Below are positions 32,664 through 41,242 of a DNA stretch of 53,221 nt, one piece after another; position 1 is the first letter of the stretch; the number at the start of each line of letters is the position of its first letter. The notes beneath the pieces were generated by a model, which was not told the origin of the DNA, did not search any database, and saw only the letters and a list, made by a program, of their open reading frames with translations. This DNA is from an uncultured Acetatifactor sp. (GTDB lineage: Bacteria > Bacillota > Clostridia > Lachnospirales > Lachnospiraceae). A program made the translations under genes and the position numbers. The stretch is from positions 35,006 to 88,226 of the forward strand of contig CAJUCT010000014.1 of NCBI GenBank assembly GCA_910585015.1. Direction: 5' to 3'.

Positions 32664-35324
32664 ATGGGGTATCGGAGCGTGGGAAAGGATCAGGAAACAA
32701 TAGAGGGATTGCTGGCATGCCTTGACGAAGCGGTTTCTTCCCGGGACAGGAGATATGAAAGTCTGGATAAGCAGTATAGATCGGATAACGGTCATATATT
32801 GTCCAAGGATTATGACGAATACATGGGACGAAAGGAATCCGTGGAGAGGAGGTTCCGGGAGGAGGAATCAGACTGCCTGCGGAAACTGGACAGGTTATGC
32901 AAAAGGATCAGGAAAGCGCAGCCGGCTCTATCTGACCTGGGCGAAGATAATTTGCGTCTGAAGGGAAGGTTCCCGAGATATATTGCGCTGGGGAGATTAC
33001 ATATCCGGTATGAGAATAGGGATTTTCATGTGCCGAGGACGTTCCGTTTCCCGCTTGATCAGCCCATGTATATCTGCGGCGACGGCAGGGAGGTACTGCT
33101 GCACAAGGTGCTGCTGCGACTCCTCTATACGCTGCCCATTGACAAACAACAATATTATATATTCGACCCGATAGGTTTGGGAAAAACGGTATATAAGCTT
33201 AACAGCCTTTTTTTATGTGAAACTCTTTCTCCCATGAAAAAAATTTTGGGTACCACAGCGGAACTTAAAGCCGTCCTGAAGGATGTGCTCAAGTATATTC
33301 TGGACTTGCAAAGCAGGGTATTTAATCTGGATACGGATTGCCCCGATTGGGATACCTATAACAGGAGGCTGTATACCCAGGACCGTTCGGAGAATATGCT
33401 CCCGTATAAAGTATTCCTCTTTGGGGCTGTTCCGGAGGGAATGGACGAGGAATGCTTCCAGATGTTTAAAACACTTATTGAACATAGCCGGCAATGCGGT
33501 CTGCTGGTTCTGTTTTCCTTTGACGCGGCCCTGTTGGATGCGGAAGAAGGGAAGATGAGGAAAGCCGAATTGGAACTGCTCTCATGTGTCGAGAAAAGCC
33601 GACAGCTGCACACAGTGTTTGAGGATGACGGGCATATCCCGGGCTATTGCAGGCTGTCCGTAACCAGTGTGGGGGAGAAATTTCCGGATGATAAAAAGCT
33701 GGGAGAGTTGCTGGATACTTTATTGCGCACGGCCGATGCCTGTTTTAGGCGGGGAAATTCCTTTGAGGGAGTTATTGATTTTGGGGCCTTGTTTACCGGC
33801 AGTTCCCGGGACGGACTGGCGGTGCCCATTGGATATGACGCACTGGGAAAGGGCAGAATGGAACTGCGGATTGACGATGAAACCCCCCATTATTTCATTG
33901 GCGGTACAACCGGTTCCGGAAAGTCGAACCTGCTCCATACGCTTATTGTAAGCGCCTGCTGCAGATACAGTCCCCAGGAACTGAGGGTATATCTGCTGGA
34001 TTTTAAGGATGGGGTTGAGTTCAGCCAGTATGCGGATCCTGTGCTGAGACACGCGGAGTTGGTGGCCACGGAGGCGGATGCGGAGTACGGCGTTACGGTC
34101 CTGGAACATCTGGTACGGGTGAAGGAAGAAAGATACGGTTTGTTTAAGAAGAGCAGATGTAAAAATATCCAGAGCTACAGGCGCGCCAATCCCACAGAGA
34201 GTATGCCCCGTATTTTAGTGATTGTGGATGAATTTCAGGTGCTGCTTGCGGGCGGACAGAAGGAACAGGCCGTCACAGCCATGGAAATACTGGCAAAACA
34301 GGGGCGGGCGTGTGGGATTCATCTGATCCTGGCCACACAATCGCTGAAGGGTCTGGATTTTTCCACACTGAGTACACAGTTTGGCGGAAGGATAGCGCTT
34401 AAGTGTTCGGCGGAGGACTCCAAGACCATTTTAGGAGGCGTCACCTCCAACAATGAAGAGGCTGCGGCATTAAATGTGCCCTATGCCATTCTGAATACGC
34501 AGCAGGGAAGTGTTTCGGGGAATGAAAAATTTGCCGTTCCCTGGACAAAGGAGGAGTACATAGCCAGGGCAATTGACGCAATCGCGAGAAAGTGCGACGC
34601 AGAAAATATCCCCACGGCAACCAAAATATTTGAGGGCCAGAATTTGCCCGCCAGACCAAAGTCACCCGACGGGGCAAAAGACGGGCTGTTTCGGATTTGT
34701 CTGGGAGAAAAAATGGAGTATTCCGCGGAGCCTTTTATACTGACATTGCGCCCGCGGGCCGCGAACAATGTTCTGCTGTGCGGACATGACGACAGCCTGA
34801 AAAGCAGTATGCTAAAATCCGTTCTTCTGGCCTGCGCCCGGTACTCTATGTGCGAGGAAATCATTTATATAGGGGATGCTGCCGACACGGTGGGGGAGGA
34901 TATAAGAGGAAAAGTCAAATGTCTGCTGTCTGTTGCGGAATTTGCCGATCAGTATAAAGAAAGCCTGTACGAGAAAAAGAAGGTGGTGATTCTGGACAAC
35001 TGCAATCTGACCAAGGATATAGGCTATCAGCCGGTTATGTATGGCACACCTCCGGAGAGGGCGGCCGTATTTAAGGATTTTATTGAGAACGCAAATATAA
35101 ACGGATGCTACCTGATTGCTTTTTATGAAGGAAAAAACAGAATCAGGAATTGCGGCATTCCCAAAGACGAATTTAATTACAGAATCGGTTACGCGGTAAA
35201 CAGTGATGAAAAGAACGATCTGCTGGGTTCGGGAGCCATGTCCAACGCTCCGGTGCAAAGCAATCGGGCCTTTGCCGTGGATAATCTGGAACTGTGCGCG
35301 TGGTTTCGGCCGTACATGGATTGA
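32664..35324 (+). CDS. Soluble EssC/FtsK-like ATPase with three ATPase-like modules
   Basis: 886 residues, no membrane segment. The N-terminal part (1-95) is coiled. Module 1 (about 100-370) is ATPase-like without a usable Walker A. Module 2 (about 380-620) is a complete FtsK/HerA-type motor: Walker A GGTTGSGKSN near 413, Walker B ILVIVDEF near 518, and an LILATQSL sensor. Module 3 (about 660-870) keeps a degenerate nucleotide loop (LCGHDDSLKSS near 702) and a Walker B-like VVILDN. Three tandem modules are the plan of EssC/EccC, the type VII secretion motor, but the FHA and membrane parts are absent. It may move DNA or protein, perhaps the WXG100-like partner. A GGGAG site lies 10 nt before the start. 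Confidence 0.8.
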   Translation: MGYRSVGKDQETIEGLLACLDEAVSSRDRRYESLDKQYRSDNGHILSKDYDEYMGRKESVERRFREEESDCLRKLDRLCKRIRKAQPALSDLGEDNLRLKGRFPRYIALGRLHIRYENRDFHVPRTFRFPLDQPMYICGDGREVLLHKVLLRLLYTLPIDKQQYYIFDPIGLGKTVYKLNSLFLCETLSPMKKILGTTAELKAVLKDVLKYILDLQSRVFNLDTDCPDWDTYNRRLYTQDRSENMLPYKVFLFGAVPEGMDEECFQMFKTLIEHSRQCGLLVLFSFDAALLDAEEGKMRKAELELLSCVEKSRQLHTVFEDDGHIPGYCRLSVTSVGEKFPDDKKLGELLDTLLRTADACFRRGNSFEGVIDFGALFTGSSRDGLAVPIGYDALGKGRMELRIDDETPHYFIGGTTGSGKSNLLHTLIVSACCRYSPQELRVYLLDFKDGVEFSQYADPVLRHAELVATEADAEYGVTVLEHLVRVKEERYGLFKKSRCKNIQSYRRANPTESMPRILVIVDEFQVLLAGGQKEQAVTAMEILAKQGRACGIHLILATQSLKGLDFSTLSTQFGGRIALKCSAEDSKTILGGVTSNNEEAAALNVPYAILNTQQGSVSGNEKFAVPWTKEEYIARAIDAIARKCDAENIPTATKIFEGQNLPARPKSPDGAKDGLFRICLGEKMEYSAEPFILTLRPRAANNVLLCGHDDSLKSSMLKSVLLACARYSMCEEIIYIGDAADTVGEDIRGKVKCLLSVAEFADQYKESLYEKKKVVILDNCNLTKDIGYQPVMYGTPPERAAVFKDFIENANINGCYLIAFYEGKNRIRNCGIPKDEFNYRIGYAVNSDEKNDLLGSGAMSNAPVQSNRAFAVDNLELCAWFRPYMD

Positions 35325-35335
35325 GGAGGAACAGG

Positions 35336-35779
35336 ATGAAAAATATCGCGGTAATAGCGGATACATCGGGAAGCATGGCGGAGGACGACAAAAACGCGGT
35401 GGTCAGATATGTACTGGGCAGTATCGCCAATCTGCGGGAGAAAAGGGAGTTTTCGTCCTATTGCTTCGAATTGTACGAATGGGGGGCATCGACGAGGAAG
35501 GCGGAGGATTGGGACAACATTAAGCTGAACTTTGCCGGACGGGCGGACGCAGAAGCTCTCGGAGAGGTTCTGGAGGAAGGAGATCGCAGTCTTTTGATTA
35601 TCAGCGACGGTAATTTCCCGAAAAAAACCATAAGAGCGCTCAAAGAGCTATGCTTAAAATATCGGACGGCTGCGGTGAGTGTGGGGATGGACGCCAGCAG
35701 ATCTGCGTTGAAAAAGATCACGACAAACGGGGAGGTATTTTCCGTGACAGAGATAGCTGCCGCAATTAAAAGTCTGTAG
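35336..35779 (+). CDS. Second, short vWA protein
   Basis: 147 residues from ATG 35336, with AGGAGG upstream, 11 bp after the ATPase gene. Compact vWA-like fold: MIDAS DTSGSM (D9, S11, S13) and LLIISDGNFP; the middle Thr motif of the MIDAS is not obvious. It differs from the TerY-type vWA protein upstream in length and sequence. As it directly precedes the phosphatase and kinase, it is the likely TerY partner of that pair. Confidence 0.8.
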   Translation: MKNIAVIADTSGSMAEDDKNAVVRYVLGSIANLREKREFSSYCFELYEWGASTRKAEDWDNIKLNFAGRADAEALGEVLEEGDRSLLIISDGNFPKKTIRALKELCLKYRTAAVSVGMDASRSALKKITTNGEVFSVTEIAAAIKSL

Positions 35780-35795
35780 GGAAAGGGGTTTGGTG

Positions 35796-36479
35796 ATGGT
35801 ATATGGCGGGATTTCCCTGCGGGGAAGTTATCATGAGGTTAATCAGGATTCTTACGTCTGCAAAATGTATGGGCCCGATTGTGGCGTCATGGTGGTTTCA
35901 GATGGAATGGGTAGTAAGAAATTCTCCCAATATGGTTCAAAGGCCATATGCGAAAGTGTCTGCGAGACTATCGGTACACTGCAGTCCGACCTGGATGCAT
36001 TGTCTTTCGGGGATGTAATAGCTCTGTGCCACGAAAAATGGAAAAGTAAATTGGCTGGCTATGACATTACCCAATGCTGTACCACATTGCTTGTGCTGGT
36101 GGTTACGGGCCGCCGGATAAAAGCGGCTCGGCTCGGAGACGGTTTTCTGGCGATCCATACGGAGAAGGGCGTCCGTGTGCTTTTTGACCGCAAGGAAAAT
36201 TGTTTTGCCAATGAAACGGACTGTCTGTCGGAAGTGCTGGCCCGGGACAGGATGGAGATTTTGGACGAGTCCTATGAGATATTTCATGGCGCTGTATCCT
36301 GTACGGACGGCATTGAAATCGGCACAATGCGGGAAGAAGAACTACAGAACTTTGCCGGGGACTTTATCGCGGAATATTCTTCCCAAAACGTGGATGATAT
36401 TCAAAGGGAAGTGTATTCATGGGTTGCCGAATGGCCGGGCCGGGACGACAAGACCTTGGCTTTTTTACTGGGAGAGTAG
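35796..36479 (+). CDS. PP2C-family Ser/Thr phosphatase
   Basis: 227 residues from ATG 35796 (GAAAGGGG upstream). PPM motifs are intact: SYHEVNQDSYV (Asp18), VVSDGMGSKK (D36, G37), AARLGDGFLAI, SCTDGIE, and GRDDKT at the C-terminus. It is a Mn/Mg-dependent protein phosphatase in the cytoplasm. The kinase gene follows after 4 bp, so the two enzymes probably set the phosphorylation state of the same cluster proteins, as proposed for TerY-P triads. Confidence 0.88.
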   Translation: MVYGGISLRGSYHEVNQDSYVCKMYGPDCGVMVVSDGMGSKKFSQYGSKAICESVCETIGTLQSDLDALSFGDVIALCHEKWKSKLAGYDITQCCTTLLVLVVTGRRIKAARLGDGFLAIHTEKGVRVLFDRKENCFANETDCLSEVLARDRMEILDESYEIFHGAVSCTDGIEIGTMREEELQNFAGDFIAEYSSQNVDDIQREVYSWVAEWPGRDDKTLAFLLGE

Positions 36480-36483
36480 AGAT

Positions 36484-37899
36484 ATGAAGCAAAGCTATTA
36501 CGATGTATATGGGAGATGTCATACCATAACCAGGGAACTCAGCCATGGGGGGCAGGGTATTGTTTACAGAACACAGGAACCGGATATGCTGCTGAAGCTG
36601 GAATGGGATCCCGAAAAGAGGGAAATAAAAAGAGACACGGCTTCCAACAGGAAGTATGAGGACATACGGCTCCTTCCGATTCCGGGACAACTGCATATAA
36701 CCCTCCCCCAGTCCACATTGAGGGACGCGGCAGGGTATACGATGAGACTGCTTGACGAGATGGCTTCCTTTGAGGAGGTTTTTGCCGGTAATGATAAGGA
36801 GGCCGTCGTCAATAAATGGCTGGAAGAGTCGCGGCTGGTGGAGCGATTCGGGCTGTTTATCGCCACCGGGGGGAAAAGAAAGCGCTTGGAGGCATATTTA
36901 AAAAGCGCGTGTATTATATCGCAGCTACATGCCAATGGACTGGTCTATTGTGATATTTCGGACAGGAATATGTTTGTATCCGAAGAGAGAGGACAGGCAA
37001 ATGTCTGGCTCATTGACATAGACAACTTGGACTTTATGAAAAATACCAGCAAAAACAGCAGATACCATACGCCGGGCTACGGGGCGCCGGAGGTGCTGGG
37101 GGGGAAGGGCAACACCTTCTATTCCGATGCGTTTTCCTTTGCCGTTTCCCTGTTTTGGACCATGACGGGTACCCATCCCTATGCGGGTCCCGCTTTGGAG
37201 GAAGCCCTTGAGAACCTGGATTTTCTGGAGATACCGGAACTGGATTACGCCTGCGGCAGCAATCTTCCCTGGATTGGGGACTGTGAAGACAACAGTAATG
37301 CCTGTGAGTGCAAGATACCCTATGAGTTAATTTTCAGTGGGGATATCCTGGAATATTTTGAGAGAACCTTTGGCCGCCAAGGCAGAACCAGGAGGATAAT
37401 GCGGACCACCATGCCGGAATGGGCCTACATTCTCGCAAGAGAACTGGACAGGACCATTCACTGTCCCCATTGCGAGATGGACTATGACGGTGCGGCGGAT
37501 CCGCGGCGCCAATGCCCCTGGTGTGATTCCCGCAGCCCTGTTTTATCTGTCAGATCATATAGAACAAAAGACGGGGAGAGGGCCGAACCCATATGGGACT
37601 TTGCCCGTGAGATCAACGGGGCCGAGACAGGGATTCCCATGAGGATTGCGGAGGGATTTCGCTCCGACAGTCTGGACATAAAGATATTTACCCTCCAATT
37701 GACAGATAAAGAGATGATAATAGACCATTTGGACGGGGGGTATGATTTTGAGTTGTCACTGGATGAGGGTATGTGCGGGAGTATCTATGGCAGGACGGAA
37801 ATCCGGCGGGGCGGGAAGGTTAAAATACTGGCGAAAAAAAGGCAGGCGGACAGAGACGCCATATGGATTGAAATAGAGGAACAGGGCTATGAAGATTAA
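36484..37899 (+). CDS. Ser/Thr kinase with C-terminal zinc ribbon (TerY-P kinase)
   Basis: 471 residues from ATG 36484; the longer open frame overlaps the phosphatase gene and is not used. Kinase domain (about 8-300): glycine loop SHGGQGIVYR, Lys38 in LLKLE, catalytic loop VYCDISDRN (D157, N162; the usual His is Cys), metal-binding D178 in LIDIDN, and GYGAPEVL. A zinc ribbon follows (CPHC near 327 ... CPWC about 17 residues later), then a beta-rich C-terminal segment. Kinase plus zinc ribbon is the TerY-P kinase architecture. It overlaps the helicase gene by 11 bp. Confidence 0.88.
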   Translation: MKQSYYDVYGRCHTITRELSHGGQGIVYRTQEPDMLLKLEWDPEKREIKRDTASNRKYEDIRLLPIPGQLHITLPQSTLRDAAGYTMRLLDEMASFEEVFAGNDKEAVVNKWLEESRLVERFGLFIATGGKRKRLEAYLKSACIISQLHANGLVYCDISDRNMFVSEERGQANVWLIDIDNLDFMKNTSKNSRYHTPGYGAPEVLGGKGNTFYSDAFSFAVSLFWTMTGTHPYAGPALEEALENLDFLEIPELDYACGSNLPWIGDCEDNSNACECKIPYELIFSGDILEYFERTFGRQGRTRRIMRTTMPEWAYILARELDRTIHCPHCEMDYDGAADPRRQCPWCDSRSPVLSVRSYRTKDGERAEPIWDFAREINGAETGIPMRIAEGFRSDSLDIKIFTLQLTDKEMIIDHLDGGYDFELSLDEGMCGSIYGRTEIRRGGKVKILAKKRQADRDAIWIEIEEQGYED

Positions 37900-40800
37900 T
37901 GAGCTTTTGATGGACAGACAATATGTGATGCAGGATATCCGGTGCCGGATGCTGTTTACACAGGACATTGTTTCCAAAGACGGCCGTGTAGAGGTATCTG
38001 AGGGGAATAAATTTAAATTTGTGACATGCGACCAGGTGGCCGTATTTGAGGTGGAGGACGGAAATGACGCCAGGCTTGCCGCGGATTATCTGTCCAGACA
38101 TTATATATGTCTGGCCCGGGTCACGGCCATGCAGGAGAAGGCGGAAGATGACCTTAACAGGATTTTTTTCCTGCACATGGCTTTTTTCTATAATGTCAGA
38201 ACCGTCGGCAAGGTTCCGATCATACTGAGCGATAAGGCAAAAGAAAGTCTGGAGAGGGAGTACGTAAAAAGAGGGGGCTCTCTGGACAGGACGCTGGAAG
38301 AAAATTTTATAATGACAGACGGATCGATTTCCTGCTTTGCGTTTGCCGTGGGGACAGGGAAAACAGCCGAAGGGAAAGAAGTAAAAAATATAGCGGTCTT
38401 TGGAAAAGATTTTACCATACATACAACTCTTCAGGGCGAGAGCGCGGATCCTAAGCTTTATGCACAGGAGATAAAAAGAACACCCAGAAACCTGCCTTCC
38501 TTGGAACTGGGGAGAGGCAGGCTTGAGTTTTCAAATCACAGTGATATTATGTCCCGGAAAGTAAAGGAAATCCTGAACGAGACAAAGGGCTATCTGGATC
38601 TCTGGAACCTGTATGCCGATCAGGAGGGACAGATCCTGCTGAATAACGCAAGGAAAGTGGGAGCGCTCCGGCTTAACAGGGAGAGTGTATCATACGACAC
38701 TAAGGGAATACATGTGCAGATCGGCGGTTTATCGCCGGAGGTGGACGCAGTGATATCGGCAGGCAGCTGCCTGTTTTTCTCGGAGGAGCTGCCCATATAT
38801 CTCTCCGATCCGGAAATGACATGGGCGGACTATTGTGAGTATAAGAAATCCGCAAAAGAGAACGGGATGAGTGTCAATAAGGGACGAACCGTCCGGATCC
38901 TGGAAAAGAAGAACGGCGGCTTTGTGCTGGATACCAAGGAAGGGGCGTTACCGGAAGGAAACTGTGTGTCGCTGTCCATTTACGGCGATGAAAAACAGAT
39001 AGAGAGACGCGGCGAGGCCAGAAAGCTGATCGCGGAGGGAAGGGCAGCCAATCCCGGGCTTGGACTGATTCTGGAAGGCCGGCTTCCGGAAAGCGTTTAC
39101 GGGGAGAGAGCCATAAGAAAAAAGATAGATCCGCTGTCAAGCTTCGTCTCCGAGAAAATATTCAGCTATCCTCCTACGGAGACACAAAAAAGAGCCATTG
39201 ATATTGCGCTGAACACGCCGGACATTGCGATTATCCAAGGGCCGCCGGGCACGGGAAAGACAACCGTTATCACGGCAATAATAGAACGGCTGAATGAAAT
39301 ATGTGACAAAAGGCAGATGATGAGCGGGCAGGTTCTGATTACCAGTTTCCAACATGACGCGGTGAGAAATGTGATTGAGCGATTGAGGATAAACGGCCTG
39401 CCCACAATAAAATACGGCAGGCAGGAGAGAAACGGAGAGGAGGATTTGACAAGGGAACAGCTGATTGAAGAGTGGTGCGAAGAATACACGGAGAAACTCA
39501 GGGAAAAAAATCCATCGCTGGGAGAATCTGCGGAGCGTCAGGAATTGGTCCGGCTGCACAATTTTTATATCACGTTTCCCGGCAGGGAAAACGCATTGGC
39601 CTTTTTGGAGCAGGCTCAAAAAGTAAATACGGATCCGGACGTAGGCAGAAGCATCCGGCGATTGATGGAAGAATACCGGGTTCGGACTTATACGGAAAAA
39701 TCGGATCTGCTTTCGTCAGTTCGGGGAGTGAGGACTAACAGGGAAAGCTTTATGGACGGAGGGGCCGAAAATGCGGATTTGCTGCTGACACAGCTGGAAA
39801 AGGTCGGAATTAATAAAAAATTGGACCATAACGCATGGGTATATAATGTGTTGGACGAGGCGGCGGATTGTCGTGACAGGGAACCATCGGAGGAGCTCCT
39901 TACGGATCTGGCCAGAGCAAAAAAGTACTTGCTGAAAAAATGCTGTCCATGGCCGGTGTATAAAAAGGAATATCCCAGGGATGAGATCATTGATATTTTT
40001 AAGAAGGTAAACAGCCAAACGAGCGGTGAGGACGATAAAGAATCCGAGATCCTTGCGAAACTCCTGCATGAGATGGAGACAAACGGCCCGGAAGTGGAAC
40101 GCACCCTGGAGCACTATTTATTTGTATATTCCGCCACAACGCAGCAAAGTGAGGGAGCGGAGATTAGAGCGGCAAAGGGAATCGGCAAAAATGAGAACAG
40201 ACACCCCGTATATGAGACGGTCATAGTGGACGAGGCGGCGAGGGTGAGTCCGGTGGACCTGATGATTCCACTGTCTCAGGCAAAAAGAAGAATTATTCTG
40301 GTGGGGGACCACAGGCAGCTTCCCCATATATACGATGAGGAAGTACTGGAAAATATGGAGATCGACGGCGACAGCGATCTGAATATGGATAATATTAAAA
40401 AGAGCATGTTCGAGTATCTTCTGGAAAAGGCCAAAATATTGGAGAAACAGGACAACATTGTAAGGACAATTGTGTTGGACGCACAGTACCGTATGCATCC
40501 CCTGCTGGGTGAATTTGTGGACGAGAATTTCTATAAGCCCTACGGGGAACATTTCGCGTCGCCGTCCCCGGCCGAAAACTATGCGCAGAAGCTGTATGAC
40601 AAGCCGCTTCGCTGGTACCATTTTCCTGATGAATGCGGAAGGGAAGAGAAAGTGTCTACCAGCAGGAGGAGGGAATGCGAGGCGGATTTTATCGCTTACC
40701 TGCTGCAGAAACATTTGGAATCGGACGAGGGGAAAGACTTAAAATACGGTGTTATAACATTTTACAGTGAGCAGGTCAGGCTGATCAAAGCCAGACTGCG

Positions 40801-41242
40801 GTCGAAGCTGGGGCAGGCTGCGGAGAATATCAGGGTCGGAAGCGTTGACGCTTTTCAGGGAATGGAGTTTGACGTAATCTACCTGTCCATAGTCAGAAGC
40901 GGGAAAACCCCGGCTTTCCGGCGGGGTAAGAAGGATGTGACCATAGACTACGATTTGCTGGAGACAGAGCCGAAAGACACGGACGGGGACACATATAAAG
41001 AGTGGAAAACGTATAAAGAAAAGGTGGGAATGCAGAATTACGGTTTCCTGACTTCGGAAAACCGGCTCTGTGTTTCACTGAGCCGGCAGAAGCGTATGCT
41101 GATTGTGGTGGGCAATGGGGACATATTCCATAAGGGCGACTGGGGGAGAATCGCAGAGATCTGCGTACCAGGGATGAAACGTTTGTATGAGTTATGCCAA
41201 AGGGAGGATGTGATAGAGAATGGCAATACCGAAAGTATTTAG
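37889..41242 (+). CDS. Superfamily 1 helicase, Dna2/UPF1 type (AAA_11/AAA_12)
   Basis: 1117 residues. A roughly 430-residue N-terminal region of unknown fold is followed by the helicase core: motif I QGPPGTGKTT near 449, motif Ia TSFQHDAVRNVIERL, motif II VIVDEAARV near 780, motif III LVGDHRQLPHIYDEE, motif IV DAQYRMHP, motif V VGSVDAFQGMEFDVIYLS, and motif VI CVSLSRQKRMLIVVG. A 300-residue insertion between Ia and II is helical. It unwinds nucleic acid 5' to 3' by family analogy. Gene overlaps on both sides (11 and 23 bp) show tight co-translation with the kinase and the HEPN-candidate gene. Confidence 0.88.
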   Translation: MKINELLMDRQYVMQDIRCRMLFTQDIVSKDGRVEVSEGNKFKFVTCDQVAVFEVEDGNDARLAADYLSRHYICLARVTAMQEKAEDDLNRIFFLHMAFFYNVRTVGKVPIILSDKAKESLEREYVKRGGSLDRTLEENFIMTDGSISCFAFAVGTGKTAEGKEVKNIAVFGKDFTIHTTLQGESADPKLYAQEIKRTPRNLPSLELGRGRLEFSNHSDIMSRKVKEILNETKGYLDLWNLYADQEGQILLNNARKVGALRLNRESVSYDTKGIHVQIGGLSPEVDAVISAGSCLFFSEELPIYLSDPEMTWADYCEYKKSAKENGMSVNKGRTVRILEKKNGGFVLDTKEGALPEGNCVSLSIYGDEKQIERRGEARKLIAEGRAANPGLGLILEGRLPESVYGERAIRKKIDPLSSFVSEKIFSYPPTETQKRAIDIALNTPDIAIIQGPPGTGKTTVITAIIERLNEICDKRQMMSGQVLITSFQHDAVRNVIERLRINGLPTIKYGRQERNGEEDLTREQLIEEWCEEYTEKLREKNPSLGESAERQELVRLHNFYITFPGRENALAFLEQAQKVNTDPDVGRSIRRLMEEYRVRTYTEKSDLLSSVRGVRTNRESFMDGGAENADLLLTQLEKVGINKKLDHNAWVYNVLDEAADCRDREPSEELLTDLARAKKYLLKKCCPWPVYKKEYPRDEIIDIFKKVNSQTSGEDDKESEILAKLLHEMETNGPEVERTLEHYLFVYSATTQQSEGAEIRAAKGIGKNENRHPVYETVIVDEAARVSPVDLMIPLSQAKRRIILVGDHRQLPHIYDEEVLENMEIDGDSDLNMDNIKKSMFEYLLEKAKILEKQDNIVRTIVLDAQYRMHPLLGEFVDENFYKPYGEHFASPSPAENYAQKLYDKPLRWYHFPDECGREEKVSTSRRRECEADFIAYLLQKHLESDEGKDLKYGVITFYSEQVRLIKARLRSKLGQAAENIRVGSVDAFQGMEFDVIYLSIVRSGKTPAFRRGKKDVTIDYDLLETEPKDTDGDTYKEWKTYKEKVGMQNYGFLTSENRLCVSLSRQKRMLIVVGNGDIFHKGDWGRIAEICVPGMKRLYELCQREDVIENGNTESI

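Noticed and set aside
36175..36483. Longer kinase reading from 36175
   Set aside because: Overlaps the PP2C gene out of frame; the kinase begins naturally at 36484, 4 bp after the phosphatase stop.
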